NCBI RefSeq assembly: GCF_014653435.1
Contig: NZ_BNAO01000010.1
Span: 1 to 64,000 of the forward strand
Source of the DNA: Alishewanella longhuensis
Lineage (GTDB): Bacteria > Pseudomonadota > Gammaproteobacteria > Enterobacterales > Alteromonadaceae
Direction of reading: 5' to 3'
Length of the DNA: 64,000 bases
Shown here one piece after another: positions 1-9,111 of this stretch; the first letter of the stretch is position 1; each line of letters opens with the position of its first letter. The notes beneath the pieces are model-generated. The model had not been told where the DNA came from. It did not search any database and was given only the letters and a program-made list of their open reading frames with translations. Both the position numbers and the translations under genes were made by a program.

Positions 1-495
1 TATTGCTACCCGGCGTCAATGTTGCAGTCCAGGTGATGCCGCCGTCGCTACTGCTCAAACCACTTAAAGCACCATTTGCAACAGTCAAGTCAGCCAGGGT
101 AAAACCGGTTACCGCTTCGTTAAAGGTAATCGTCACCAGCGAAGTTTCACCAATGGCCAGAGCGGTATCAGCAACTACGATACTGGCGGTCGGACGCTGT
201 GTATCAATGGCATAATTGTTGGAATTGGTTGTGCCTGTGCCGGCATTGCCTGCCAAGTCACTGACGCCAGCGTTGTTCAGCGTGATCACATTAGTAGCGT
301 CAGTAATGTTGCTACCCGGCGTCAACGTCGCGGTCCAGGTAATACCGCCGTCGCTACTGCTAACAGGGCTTAAAGTACCGTTAGCAATCGTCAGGTCTGC
401 ATTGGTAAACCCTGTCACCGCTTCACTAAAAGTGAAGGTAACCAAAGATGTTTCACCTATACGTAATGCAGTGTCAGCCACCACTATAGTCACAG
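1..495 (-). repeat. 306-bp in-frame tandem repeat inside the Ig-like protein gene
   Basis: The segment around 307-345 recurs at 1-39 with an offset of exactly 306 bp, which is 102 codons. One complete unit spans roughly 190-495 and the next is cut by the window edge. The units differ mostly by single substitutions, so the array is recent or kept homogeneous by recombination. Confidence 0.85.
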
Positions 496-1276
496 TAGGC
501 GCTACATTATCTGTCACAACGATGGTAAATACTTTCTCGAAAGTGAGGTTACCACTACCACTGTCTGTGGTGCGGACCCTGACAGAGCGGTTACCTGCGG
601 CAATAGCAGCGGGGTTTGTGGCTCTGAGCTGATTACCGCTGATATTGAATAAGGCATTGTCCGTGCTGCCTGCTCCAGCAACCAGAGTATAGGTATGGCT
701 ATCACCACCATCAGCATCGGTAGAACTTAAAGTGCCGACTACAGTATTCGCAGCAGCACTTTGGTTCAGAGTATTGGCAGACAGAGAGATATCGGTGGGA
801 GCGTTATTCGCAGGAGCTGCGCTGGTACAGGTTATGTCAACAAAAAGTGTATTGGGTACCAGTGTCAGTTGAGCAGATATCTGCAGTGGACCATTAGCAA
901 GAATCTGAGCCCCAGTGATCTGTGTCGCTGGACCACCAGTCACCCAACTTTGATTGAAACTCCAATGATATGCATACTCTTGCTCAGCGGCTAAGTCCCA
1001 CCCTATTCCGAACTCAAAGTCGCCACTAGCCGCAGCGGTACCAAAAATAGAAAATACAATTGTATCGCTCGCTAAAAAATCAGCTGCAGAATAGGAAGTA
1101 AACTCAGCCACCCAGCTAGTTGACACAGCTCTGTTATCCCAATGCGCATTCACAGCAGCACAACCAGCCGATTCAGCCTTTGCCGCCGCACTGGCCAGCG
1201 ACAAAACCAACAACATAGCAGGATACAGGAGTTTGAGCGAAGTGTTAAATATTGAGTTTTTAGGGCGGGCACTCAT
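1..1276 (-). CDS. Secreted protein with cadherin-like and Ig-like tandem repeats (partial, C-terminus beyond window)
   Basis: The reading frame opens at the ATG whose first base is 1276, preceded by an AAGGA ribosome-binding site, and stays open to the left edge (about 425 codons visible). The N-terminus is a signal peptide with a hydrophobic core and a likely cut after AKA, near residue 33. A lectin-like or jelly-roll-like segment of about 130 residues follows. Next is a cadherin-like module of about 95 residues (starts APTDISLSANTL, contains STDADGGD). Then come 102-residue repeats, each with the motifs VVADTAL, IGETSLVT, EAVTGFT and SSSDGGITWTATLTPGSN, typical of bacterial Ig-like (SwmB/Big_13-type) domains. 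The protein is probably secreted or surface-exposed, perhaps an adhesin or matrix protein. The total repeat number and the anchoring or secretion signal lie outside the window. Function is inferred from domain type only. Confidence 0.88.
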   Translation of the reverse strand, partial: MSARPKNSIFNTSLKLLYPAMLLVLSLASAAAKAESAGCAAVNAHWDNRAVSTSWVAEFTSYSAADFLASDTIVFSIFGTAAASGDFEFGIGWDLAAEQEYAYHWSFNQSWVTGGPATQITGAQILANGPLQISAQLTLVPNTLFVDITCTSAAPANNAPTDISLSANTLNQSAAANTVVGTLSSTDADGGDSHTYTLVAGAGSTDNALFNISGNQLRATNPAAIAAGNRSVRVRTTDSGSGNLTFEKVFTIVVTDNVAPTVTIVVADTALRIGETSLVTFTFSEAVTGFTNADLTIANGTLSPVSSSDGGITWTATLTPGSNITDATNVITLNNAGVSDLAGNAGTGTTNSNNYAIDTQRPTASIVVADTALAIGETSLVTITFNEAVTGFTLADLTVANGALSGLSSSDGGITWTATLTPGSN

Positions 1277-1779
1277 GATGCAATCCTTGTTTGAGCAACA
1301 GCTATTAATTATTCCATCTGCCTGAGCAGAAAAACAGAAATGGTTAGATATCACAGGATGTCGGTCAGCTCTCTACGCTGGTAATTCACAACCCGACAGC
1401 ACAACGACATCATTCATTTAATCAATATTTTCATTAAACTTAAGAATGACTATAGTTTTGCCGCTGTCAAGGCTAAATATACAAATACAGGAACAAAAGC
1501 CGGTACAGCCTTTGCGCACTATTCATACAACAAACCCAATTACCTTGATACACTTGGTATTGTAAATGCTGCTAAGTTAGTTTCGCCCAGCCTATAGCCT
1601 TGATGAGTGATTTTACTTTTTTGATTGTACAGCGATATTGATGCGCAATGATTTCTGGGCGATGTGGCTAATGCACATTGATAGTGTCCAAAGCTTGCCC
1701 GCTAAAAATGCTAGTGATAGACAGTAAAATAGAGCAGCAGCATAGGATACTGATGCTCTAAGCAGAAATAACAACAGCC
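1277..1779. other. Intergenic region, no gene seen
   Basis: About 500 bases between the start of the repeat protein and the end of the HiPIP gene, both on the minus strand. The part next to 1277 should hold the promoter of the repeat protein, and the other end holds a possible HiPIP terminator. No convincing ORF or RNA gene was seen. Confidence 0.6.
1726..1760 (-). terminator. Possible terminator of the HiPIP gene
   Basis: On the minus strand TAGAGCA (1760-1754) pairs with TGCTCTA (1736-1730) and is followed by TTTTA. The stem is short with a long loop, so support is moderate. Confidence 0.4.
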
Positions 1780-2070
1780 TTAAACTTTCTTCACCCAGGC
1801 CGCACACCATCCTTCAGAGGCAACTAACTTACCTGGGAAGATTGCGCATGGACGCCATTCCTGACCATCTTCACCTTGGATCAGATTACAGTTAGCGCAA
1901 TTTTGGCCTTCTTTCTCTGATTTATGGGTGTATTTCATGGCGGCAGCCAAAGGATCGTCCAGCTTAATTTGCTCGGCGGCAAAAGCGCGTAAGCTGATAC
2001 CACCAGCGGTTAACCCTATTACTGCACCGGCAGAAATCTTAAAAAAACTACGTCTATTTATATTATTCAT
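1780..2070 (-). CDS. High-potential iron-sulfur protein (HiPIP), Tat-exported
   Basis: A 96-aa periplasmic electron carrier binding one [4Fe-4S] cluster. The N-terminus holds a twin-arginine signal (NRRSFFK, then a hydrophobic stretch ending near AFAAE). The mature part has the HiPIP cysteine pattern: NCANC, then a Cys in RPCAIFPGK, then a Cys in GWCAAW, giving the four cluster ligands. The start at 2070 is chosen because AGGAGAT lies just upstream; a longer reading to 2139 has no such site and would push the Tat signal inward. HiPIPs in this group usually donate electrons to respiratory or photosynthetic reductases, but nothing nearby names a partner. The gene appears to stand alone. Confidence 0.93.
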   Translation of the reverse strand: MNNINRRSFFKISAGAVIGLTAGGISLRAFAAEQIKLDDPLAAAMKYTHKSEKEGQNCANCNLIQGEDGQEWRPCAIFPGKLVASEGWCAAWVKKV

Positions 2071-2372
2071 TGTGTATCTCCTGCATTGTTGCCATTTATA
2101 ATACTTAAGATCAGTCGTTGCGGATTTGATAAGCATCAAGTTTAGTTTTATCTGTGCGACTATCGCGACTGACTAAACTACACTCAGGCGTCTCCAGTGT
2201 ACGCTAAATAGCTCCGTATTGCTGCAGAGCTGGTGCGACAAAATGTCGCACTAGTCTGTTTACTGCTGGTTGCTGATGCTTTTTTTTCGTTGCTTTAACC
2301 AAAGTCACTAGTCAGCCAGGTGAATACTGCGGTATCTTTATTCTTATATTTTAATTAAAGCTTGTAATTATT
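2071..2372. other. Divergent intergenic region between HiPIP and the DUF819 gene
   Basis: About 300 bases carrying the promoters of both divergent genes and the 19-bp palindrome described separately. No further gene was seen. Confidence 0.55.
2233..2251. promoter_or_regulatory. Perfect palindrome, candidate operator
   Basis: GTGCGACA-AAA-TGTCGCAC: 8-bp arms matching perfectly around a 3-bp centre, about 120 bp upstream of the DUF819 gene and 160 bp upstream of the HiPIP start. The symmetry and spacing suit a dimeric regulator. I do not recognise the cognate family. Confidence 0.6.
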
Positions 2373-3611
2373 ATGCAGAATAATGCCGCACTCATTACCA
2401 ACGATGCCGTAGTACTGGGCATATTGGCTGTGATACTTGGCCTGGTGTTTTATACCAGCCAAAGCCAACACCGTTACTGTAAAGCCTTTTACCGCTATGT
2501 CCCTGCTCTGCTACTTTGCTACTTTATCCCGTCACTCTTTAACAGCTTTGGCATTATTGATGGCGAGAACTCTGCACTTTATAAAATGGCATCACGCTAC
2601 TTACTACCGGCAAGCCTGGTATTGTTAACACTCAGTGTTGATTTTAAGGCGATCTTAGGTTTAGGCCCTAAAGCGTTAATTATGTTTTTTACCGGTACTT
2701 TAGGTATTGTGATTGGCGGACCTTTAGCGCTATTGATGTTGGGTACACTTTACCCTGACGCCTTAGGTGGTGATATCTGGCGCGGTATGACTACCATTGC
2801 CGGCAGTTGGATTGGCGGAGGTGCTAATCAGGCAGCGATGAAAGAAGTCTTTGAGGTAGATGGCAGTATCTTCTCGGTAATGATTACAGTCGATGTGATA
2901 GTCGCCAATATTTGGATGGCGGTACTACTATTAATGGCCAGCCGAGCCGATTATTTTGATAAGAAAACCGGGGCGGATACCCGGGCAATTCGCCATTTAC
3001 AAGAAAAAGTTGCTCAGTATCAGGCCGAGCATGCCCGCATTCCGCAACTTACAGACTTGATGCTGATTATTGCTGTTGCCTTCGGAGTTACTGGCTTTTC
3101 GCATCTGCTTGCGGATCTGATTTCCCCCTGGATTGAACGTGAAGCACCTCAGTTAGCCTTGTATAGCCTTACCAGCAAATTCTTTTGGCTAGTGGTAGTG
3201 GCAACCACGCTAGGTTTAATCTTATCCACTACCCGCGCCCATAAGCTGGAAGCAGTGGGCGCCTCTAAAGTAGGCACGCTGTTTCTATATATCCTGGTGG
3301 CCACTATCGGCTTACAAATGGATGTGGCTGCTATTCTGGATTATCCGCTAATGTTTGTGGTAGGTATTGTTTGGATGGCCTTTCATGCTGGCTTGATGTT
3401 GTTTGTGGCTAAGCTGATTAAAGCACCGTTGTTTTATATGGCGGTAGCCAGCCAGGCAAATGTTGGCGGTGCCGCTTCTGCGCCTGTGGTCGCAGCCGCT
3501 TTTAACCCGGCATTGGCGCCTGTTGGTGTTTTGCTGGCGGTACTAGGTTACGGCGTTGGTACCTATGGTGCCTGGCTCTGCGGCATTTTCTTACAGCAAG
3601 TTGCTCCCTGA
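2373..3611 (+). CDS. DUF819 family multi-pass membrane protein
   Basis: A 412-aa integral membrane protein with about ten hydrophobic segments, resembling the DUF819 (YjcL-like) family. Recognisable features are the GSWIGGGANQAAMKE segment near residue 150 and ASQANVGGAASAPVVAAAF near residue 365; the repeated Gly/Ala/Asn-rich motifs suggest two homologous halves, as in some secondary transporters. The family's substrate is not established to my knowledge. The gene is monocistronic, ending at a bidirectional terminator shared with typA. The ribosome-binding site is weak (AT-rich leader). Confidence 0.82.
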   Translation: MQNNAALITNDAVVLGILAVILGLVFYTSQSQHRYCKAFYRYVPALLLCYFIPSLFNSFGIIDGENSALYKMASRYLLPASLVLLTLSVDFKAILGLGPKALIMFFTGTLGIVIGGPLALLMLGTLYPDALGGDIWRGMTTIAGSWIGGGANQAAMKEVFEVDGSIFSVMITVDVIVANIWMAVLLLMASRADYFDKKTGADTRAIRHLQEKVAQYQAEHARIPQLTDLMLIIAVAFGVTGFSHLLADLISPWIEREAPQLALYSLTSKFFWLVVVATTLGLILSTTRAHKLEAVGASKVGTLFLYILVATIGLQMDVAAILDYPLMFVVGIVWMAFHAGLMLFVAKLIKAPLFYMAVASQANVGGAASAPVVAAAFNPALAPVGVLLAVLGYGVGTYGAWLCGIFLQQVAP

Positions 3612-3640
3612 GTAAGAGATTATCCTAGTCATTCACAAAC

Positions 3641-3670
3641 AAAAACCCCGGTACCATGACCGGGGGTTTT
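3641..3670. terminator. Bidirectional terminator between the DUF819 gene and typA
   Basis: AAAACCCCGGT and ACCGGGGGTTTT-type arms flank a short loop, with A-tract and T-tract on the two sides. It serves both convergent genes. Confidence 0.85.
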
Positions 3671-3698
3671 GATGACTCGCTTTTAACAGTGACTGATC

Positions 3699-5528
3699 TT
3701 AACCGCGACTGGCGCGCTTACGATCGTTTTCTGTTAAATGACGCTTACGAATACGAATAGACTTAGGTGTTACTTCTACCAGCTCGTCATCATCAATAAA
3801 CTCTAAGGCTTGCTCAAGAGTATAACGAATTGGCGGCACCAGGTTAATCGCTTCATCAGTACCAGAGGCACGAACGTTAGTCAGTTGTTTACCTTTTAAG
3901 CAGTTAACGGTTAAGTCGTTACTACGGCTGTGAATACCGATAACCTGGCCTTCATACACTTCTTCGGCATGACCGATAAACATGCGGCCGCGCTCTTGCA
4001 AAGAGAAGATCGCGTAACCGGCAGCTTTACCCATGGCATTGGAAATTAATACGCCATTAGTACGTTGGCCGATAGTACCACCTTTATGATCACCATAATG
4101 TGAGAAGCTGTTGTACATCAAGCCTGTACCTGAAGTTAAGGTCATAAACTCAGTACGGAAACCAATTAAACCACGGCTTGGCATTAAGAAGTCCATACGG
4201 ATACGACCTTTACCATCTGGCTGCATATCGGTCATTTCGGCTTTACGCTCGCCCATCTTTTCCATGATGGCACCTTGATGCTGCTCTTCAACGTCAATAG
4301 TGACGTTTTCCAGCGGCTCCATTTTCACGCCATCGACCACTTTCATGATCACTTCTGGACGAGAAACGGCTAATTCAAAACCTTCACGACGCATATTTTC
4401 AATTAATACGCCTAAGTGTAATTCACCACGGCCAGATACTTTGAACTTGTCACCATCTTCGGTTTCTTGCACGCGTAGCGCTACGTTGTGTTTCAGCTCG
4501 TTAGTTAAACGCTCTAAAATCTGACGTGAAGTAACAAACTTACCTTCTTTACCGGCGAACGGTGAGGTATTAACTTGGAAGGTCATGGTAACTGTTGGCT
4601 CATCTACTTGCAGTGCCGGTAAGGCTTCTACTTTCGTCGTTGAACAGATAGTATCAGAGATCTTCAGCTCACCTAAGCCAGTGAAAGCGACGATATCACC
4701 GGCGGAGGCTTCTGGTGTTTCAATACGCTCTAAGCCCAGGTAACCAAATACCTGACCTACTTTACCATTCCGCTTGCTGCCGTCAGCACCAATAATGGTT
4801 ACTTGCTGGTTAGCTTTTAGTGAGCCGCGCTTAATACGACCAATACCGATAATGCCTAAATAGCTTGAGTAATCCAGTTGCGATACCTGTAACTGAGTTT
4901 CGCCATCCACTTCAACTGTAGGAGGCGCTACATAGTCAACAATCGCTTTAAATAAGTCGCTGATATCGTCTTTTTTCACATCAGCTTCTAACGAAGCCCA
5001 ACCATTTAAGCCTGACGCATAAACGATAGGGAAGTCTAATTGCTCGTCAGTAGCACCTAAGTTGTCGAATAAATCGAACACCTGATCGATAACCCAGTTA
5101 ACCCGCGCACCTGGCTTGTCTACTTTATTGATAACAACAATAGGCTTTAAACCGTGAGAAAACGCTTTTTGAGTTACAAAACGCGTTTGCGGCATAGGGC
5201 CTTCCACGGCATCAACTAATAGCAGCACCGAGTCAGCCATAGACAATACCCGCTCTACTTCACCACCAAAGTCGGCGTGACCAGGGGTGTCCAGAATGTT
5301 GATCTGATAGCCATTCCAACGCACTGACGTATTCTTCGCCAGGATAGTAATACCCCGCTCAGACTCTTGGGCATTCGAGTCCATTACCCGCTCTTGCAGC
5401 TTGGCACGCGAGTCAAAAGTACCAGATTGTTGTAATAGTCTATCAACCATGGTTGTTTTGCCGTGGTCAACGTGGGCAATGATTGCGATATTACGCAGTT
5501 TGTCTAAAGATGAAGCAGTGACGCTCAT
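3699..5528 (-). CDS. typA: Ribosome-associated translational GTPase TypA/BipA
   Basis: A 609-aa protein of normal length for TypA (BipA), a GTPase acting on the 50S subunit in ribosome assembly and stress adaptation. The G domain shows AHVDHGKTT (P loop, near residue 19), ERGITI (switch), [12 protein letters not shown] and NKVD. Domain II, the EF-G-like domains III and V ([24 protein letters not shown]) and the family-specific C-terminal domain ([13 protein letters not shown]) follow. AGAGGAAA precedes the ATG. The gene is transcribed divergently from glnA, the same arrangement as in enterobacteria. Confidence 0.97.
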   Translation of the reverse strand: MSVTASSLDKLRNIAIIAHVDHGKTTMVDRLLQQSGTFDSRAKLQERVMDSNAQESERGITILAKNTSVRWNGYQINILDTPGHADFGGEVERVLSMADSVLLLVDAVEGPMPQTRFVTQKAFSHGLKPIVVINKVDKPGARVNWVIDQVFDLFDNLGATDEQLDFPIVYASGLNGWASLEADVKKDDISDLFKAIVDYVAPPTVEVDGETQLQVSQLDYSSYLGIIGIGRIKRGSLKANQQVTIIGADGSKRNGKVGQVFGYLGLERIETPEASAGDIVAFTGLGELKISDTICSTTKVEALPALQVDEPTVTMTFQVNTSPFAGKEGKFVTSRQILERLTNELKHNVALRVQETEDGDKFKVSGRGELHLGVLIENMRREGFELAVSRPEVIMKVVDGVKMEPLENVTIDVEEQHQGAIMEKMGERKAEMTDMQPDGKGRIRMDFLMPSRGLIGFRTEFMTLTSGTGLMYNSFSHYGDHKGGTIGQRTNGVLISNAMGKAAGYAIFSLQERGRMFIGHAEEVYEGQVIGIHSRSNDLTVNCLKGKQLTNVRASGTDEAINLVPPIRYTLEQALEFIDDDELVEVTPKSIRIRKRHLTENDRKRASRG

Positions 5529-5705
5529 GTAAATGTTTCCTCTGTGGCACTAGATGACCATAATGACCACCAGGCTAACGCGATTTTAAAACTAAAGGGC
5601 GCATATTCTACTCTTTTTTTTCAGCGAAAGAAAAATTCCGTGCAACCTTTTGCAGTTTTTTTTTCAACAGCAACCTTTTGCGCTACACTCAGTACCATCG
5701 CACCA

Positions 5706-5722
5706 AGCACCATTTAGATGCA
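5706..5722 (+). promoter_or_regulatory. NtrC binding site, upstream copy
   Basis: AGCACCATTTAGATGCA matches the NtrC consensus TGCACC-N5-GGTGCA at most positions. Its centre is 21 bp (two helical turns) from the next site, so both would face the same side of the DNA. Confidence 0.72.
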
Positions 5723-5726
5723 GCGA

Positions 5727-5743
5727 TGCACCAAAATGATGCA
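5727..5743 (+). promoter_or_regulatory. NtrC binding site, downstream copy
   Basis: TGCACCAAAATGATGCA, close to the NtrC consensus, about 97 bp upstream of the predicted glnA start point. This is the usual enhancer distance. Confidence 0.82.
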
Positions 5744-5805
5744 CAGCCACATATTAACAAGGAAAGAAAAAACACAAAACCATAAATTACAACAACTTAA
5801 CATGT

Positions 5806-5821
5806 TGGCATATAACTCGCA
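5806..5821 (+). promoter_or_regulatory. Sigma-54 promoter of glnA
   Basis: TGGCATATAACTCGCA: the GG (5807-5808) and GC (5819-5820) are separated by exactly 10 bases, as required for a -24/-12 promoter. Transcription would begin near 5832, leaving a leader of about 45 bases. Confidence 0.82.
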
Positions 5822-5876
5822 TTTAATAGGGCAACCAACCGGATAAATGCTCAAATTGGGTCACTTGGAGGAATGC

Positions 5877-7286
5877 ATGTCTGTAGAAAACGTTCTTAAA
5901 CTTATCAAAGAAAACGATGTGAAGTTTGTTGATTTACGCTTTACTGATACAAAAGGTAAAGAGCAGCACGTGAGTGTACCTGTTAGCCAAATCTCTGAAG
6001 ATACCTTCGAAGACGGTAAAATGTTCGACGGTTCTTCTATTACTGGCTGGAAAGGCATCAACGATTCCGACATGATCTTACTACCAGACGCATCAAGCGC
6101 AGTACTAGATCCATTCTTCGAAGAAACAACGTTAAATATTACCTGTGATGTTATCGAGCCGAGCACTATGCAAGGTTACGATCGCGATCCACGTTCTATC
6201 GCTAAACGCGCAGAAGAATACTTAAAATCAACCGGCATTGCCGACACGGTATTGTTTGGCCCAGAGCCAGAATTCTTTATGTTTGACGATGTGCGGTTCC
6301 ATACCGACATGTCAGGCTCATTCTTCAAGTTAAATTCAACTGAAGCCGCTTGGAACTCTGGCACCTCGTATGAAGAAGGTAACAAAGGTCACCGTCCTGG
6401 CGTGAAAGGCGGTTACTTCCCATTACCACCAGTAGATTCAGGCCACGATATCCGTAGCGCCATGTGTATGGTACTGGAAGAAATGGGCCAGGTAGTGGAA
6501 GCGCACCACCATGAGGTTGCTACTGCCGGTCAAAACGAAATTGCGACCCGCTTTAATACCCTAACCAAAAAAGCCGATGAAATTCAGCAAATGAAATACG
6601 TTATTCATAACGTAGCCCATATGTATGGCAAAACCGTAACCTTTATGCCAAAACCTTTGGTTGGCGATAACGGCTCAGGTATGCACTGCCACCAGTCACT
6701 GGCCAAAGATGGTGTAAACCTGTTTGCTGGTGATAAGTATGCGGGTTTATCAGAACTGGCTCTGTACTATATCGGCGGTATTATTAAGCATGCGAAAGCC
6801 TTAAACGCCTTTACTAACCCATCAACTAACTCATACAAGCGTTTAGTACCGCACTTTGAAGCACCGGTAATGCTGGCTTACTCTGCCCGTAACCGCTCTG
6901 CCTCTATCCGTATCCCATTGGTGCCAAGCGCTAAAGCGCGTCGTATCGAGTGCCGCTTCCCGGATCCAGCAGCGAACCCGTACTTGGCTTTCACTGCCCA
7001 GTTAATGGCGGGTATTGATGGTATTCAGAACAAGATCCACCCTGGCGATGCCATGGACAAAGACTTGTACGATCTGCCAGCAGAAGAAGCTGCCGGTATC
7101 CCTCAGGTAGCCACGTCTCTTGATGAAGCGTTAAATGAGCTTGAGAAAAACCGCGCTATTTTCACCAAGGGCGGCGTAATGTCAGATGGTATGATTGATG
7201 CCTATATTGCCATTAAACGTGCAGAGGCGCGTAAAGTGTCAATGGCCGTTCATCCATTAGAGTTTGAGCTATACTATAGCGTCTAA
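5877..7286 (+). CDS. glnA: Glutamine synthetase type I
   Basis: A 469-aa enzyme, the same length as E. coli GlnA, that makes glutamine from glutamate, ammonia and ATP; dodecameric and cytoplasmic. Visible motifs include [26 protein letters not shown], the [15 protein letters not shown]-binding loop and [17 protein letters not shown]. The adenylylation site is kept as Tyr in [10 protein letters not shown], near residue 398, so GlnE control is expected. The start at 5877 is chosen because GGAGG lies 6 bases upstream and the protein then begins [10 protein letters not shown] like other GlnA. Transcription should be NtrC- and sigma-54-dependent. A hairpin terminator follows. Confidence 0.98.
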   Translation: MSVENVLKLIKENDVKFVDLRFTDTKGKEQHVSVPVSQISEDTFEDGKMFDGSSITGWKGINDSDMILLPDASSAVLDPFFEETTLNITCDVIEPSTMQGYDRDPRSIAKRAEEYLKSTGIADTVLFGPEPEFFMFDDVRFHTDMSGSFFKLNSTEAAWNSGTSYEEGNKGHRPGVKGGYFPLPPVDSGHDIRSAMCMVLEEMGQVVEAHHHEVATAGQNEIATRFNTLTKKADEIQQMKYVIHNVAHMYGKTVTFMPKPLVGDNGSGMHCHQSLAKDGVNLFAGDKYAGLSELALYYIGGIIKHAKALNAFTNPSTNSYKRLVPHFEAPVMLAYSARNRSASIRIPLVPSAKARRIECRFPDPAANPYLAFTAQLMAGIDGIQNKIHPGDAMDKDLYDLPAEEAAGIPQVATSLDEALNELEKNRAIFTKGGVMSDGMIDAYIAIKRAEARKVSMAVHPLEFELYYSV

Positions 7287-7345
7287 CTCGAGTGCGTTTT
7301 GTGAATCACAATACCTAGACAAATAATACTTTTATACTAAAAACA

Positions 7346-7371
7346 AAAGCTCACTTCGGTGAGCTTTTTTT
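7346..7371 (+). terminator. Rho-independent terminator of glnA
   Basis: AAAGCTCAC-TTCG-GTGAGCTTT followed by a T run: a perfect stem closed by a UUCG tetraloop. Confidence 0.92.
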
Positions 7372-7443
7372 GTAGAAAGTTTGATAATTACCAGCTAAAG
7401 TTAAGAAAATGTCAGGATGACCTAATTGAGGATTGACTAGCTG

Positions 7444-7968
7444 ATGAGATCGTTCTGGCTGTTATTAATATTACTAGTGTTATTTTTAATGCCAGCACCA
7501 GCCACGGCGCAGGAAAAAAAGATTTACGTTAGTCGAGACGCCAACGGTGTTCTCATTTTTTCAGATACTCCGGCACCTGGTGCTGAAGAAGTCAGTTTTA
7601 CTGTGCGTCCAAACCTAATGGAAGCCACTGAGGTTCGCTTCCCCGAAAAAAAAGCCGCTCCACCTGAAGCCTATCAAGTTGAGATTATGCAACCAGAAAA
7701 TCAAGGTACAGTCCGTGATAACACAGGGTCAGTTTATATTTCAGGCCGGATAACCCCTCGCTTTCAACGTGGCTTTAGAGTGCGGCTTTTACTGAATGGT
7801 CTTCCTCAAGGCGAACCACAAAACAGTGCGACCTTCGTGTTGCGTGATATTGATCGGGGCGAGCATAACATTCAACTTGAACTACTTGATCAAAACGGCA
7901 AGCTAATTGCAACAAGTCCAATAACTACCTTCTATTTACATAGAGCCAGCTTAATTAGACCAAATTAG
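7444..7968 (+). CDS. DUF4124 domain protein, exported
   Basis: A 174-aa protein with a clear signal peptide (hydrophobic residues 4-20, cut after ATAQ). The N-terminal mature part (KIYVSRDANGVLIFSDTPAPGAEEV) is a typical DUF4124 module. It is followed by a beta-rich domain (PENQGTVRDNTGSVYISGRITP) resembling an Ig-like fold. It lies between glnA and ntrB, a position this family often occupies in Alteromonadales. Role unknown; probably a periplasmic protein co-inherited with the nitrogen regulatory genes. Confidence 0.85.
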   Translation: MRSFWLLLILLVLFLMPAPATAQEKKIYVSRDANGVLIFSDTPAPGAEEVSFTVRPNLMEATEVRFPEKKAAPPEAYQVEIMQPENQGTVRDNTGSVYISGRITPRFQRGFRVRLLLNGLPQGEPQNSATFVLRDIDRGEHNIQLELLDQNGKLIATSPITTFYLHRASLIRPN

Positions 7969-8017
7969 TGCATAGCAAGTGAATTCTGGCGAGCGCCACG
8001 ATACACTTTCTTTTTTT

Positions 8018-8034
8018 TGCACCAATTTGGTGCA
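8018..8034. promoter_or_regulatory. Perfect NtrC box at the ntrB ribosome-binding site
   Basis: TGCACCAATTTGGTGCA is a perfect 17-bp palindrome and an exact match to the NtrC consensus. It ends 12 bases before the ntrB start and directly abuts AGAGGAAAGG. In enteric bacteria NtrC represses glnL (ntrB) from a comparable promoter-proximal site, so autogenous repression is likely. Confidence 0.9.
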
Positions 8035-8046
8035 AGAGGAAAGGTT

Positions 8047-9111
8047 ATGCCACAGGACTCATTTAGCAATACCTTAGTTGATCAGTTGACCACGGCAGTG
8101 CTGTTATTAAATCAACAGTTAAAGGTTTGCTATTTTAATACTGCCAGTTGTGCCGTGTTGGGATTGGGAGAGAAACGTCTTAGCCAACAATATTTCCCTG
8201 GTCTATTTCAACATCTGGATTTAAAAGCCAGCCATTTACACAATGCCTTAGAGAGTCGCCAGGCCTTCAGTGTTAGTGACGTCCAAGCGGTTCTGGTCGA
8301 TGGCAGGCATTTATTGATGGATATTGCTGTTACCGTAGTAGTAGAACAACAGCCTGCACAATTACTACTGGAACTACGCCAGGTCGATCAGCAGCGCAAA
8401 ATCAGTATGGAAAGCCTTCAGCAACACCAGCATCTAGCTGCCCGTGAGCTGATCCGCGGCTTAGCACACGAAATTAAAAACCCTTTGGGTGGACTACGTG
8501 GCGCAGCGCAGTTGTTAGAAGAGTCTTTAGATGACGAGCAAAAAGAATATACGCAGCTCATTATTGCTCAAGCTGACCGCTTGCGAAATTTGGTTGACCG
8601 GCTCCTTGGGCCCTACCGCCCACCACAATTACTTCTCAGTAATCTACATCAAGTGGCAGAGCAAGTTTTACAATTGGCGCAAATGGACAACCCGGCACAA
8701 ATCTATTTTCAGCGTGATTACGATCCGAGCATCCCAGTTTTTCTGTTTGATCCCGAATTACTAGAACAAGCACTGTTAAATATAGTACGCAACGCGCAGC
8801 AAGCGCTGATCAATGGTGGCCAGATTTGTTTGCAAAGTCGCATTCTGCATCAACATACCTTGCATGGTAAAAGATACAAACTTGTTGCTTGCATCAAGGT
8901 GATTGATAACGGCCCTGGGATCCCCACCGCAATTCGAGATACCTTATTTTATCCGATGGTCAGCGGCAAAGCCGGTGGCACAGGTTTGGGATTGTCTATT
9001 GCACAGACTTTAATTCACCAACAACGCGGTTGGATTGATTGTGAAAGCTGGCCAGGTCACACTGCCTTTATGATTTATCTGCCAATTTCCGACTGTGAGG
9101 AAGATCTATGA
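8047..9111 (+). CDS. glnL: Nitrogen regulation sensor histidine kinase NtrB
   Basis: A 354-aa cytoplasmic kinase/phosphatase that phosphorylates NtrC under nitrogen limitation and is controlled by PII. Domains: N-terminal PAS (about residues 8-110), dimerisation/phosphoacceptor region with AHEIKNPLGG (His141), and an ATPase domain with NAQQAL, NGPGIP and GTGLGLSIAQ. The start at 8047 is chosen over a TTG at 8017: the ATG follows GAGGAAAGG and the TTG lies inside the NtrC palindrome. The end overlaps ntrC by 4 bases, indicating translational coupling. Confidence 0.95.
   Translation: MPQDSFSNTLVDQLTTAVLLLNQQLKVCYFNTASCAVLGLGEKRLSQQYFPGLFQHLDLKASHLHNALESRQAFSVSDVQAVLVDGRHLLMDIAVTVVVEQQPAQLLLELRQVDQQRKISMESLQQHQHLAARELIRGLAHEIKNPLGGLRGAAQLLEESLDDEQKEYTQLIIAQADRLRNLVDRLLGPYRPPQLLLSNLHQVAEQVLQLAQMDNPAQIYFQRDYDPSIPVFLFDPELLEQALLNIVRNAQQALINGGQICLQSRILHQHTLHGKRYKLVACIKVIDNGPGIPTAIRDTLFYPMVSGKAGGTGLGLSIAQTLIHQQRGWIDCESWPGHTAFMIYLPISDCEEDL

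Larger units (their letters stand above)
5529..5876. other. Divergent typA/glnA control region
   Basis: About 350 bases without a gene. It holds the NtrC boxes and sigma-54 promoter of glnA (separate entries) and presumably the typA promoter near 5560-5640. Confidence 0.8.

Noticed and set aside
3-994. Three plus-strand reading frames (3-215, 216-632, 761-994) with repetitive Val/Leu/Ala-rich translations
   Set aside because: They are antisense to the Ig-like repeat gene, whose minus-strand frame is continuous from 1276 to the edge with a signal peptide and ribosome-binding site.
1613-1810. Minus-strand ORF beyond the HiPIP stop
   Set aside because: It overlaps the HiPIP end in another frame and has no ribosome-binding site or recognisable domain.
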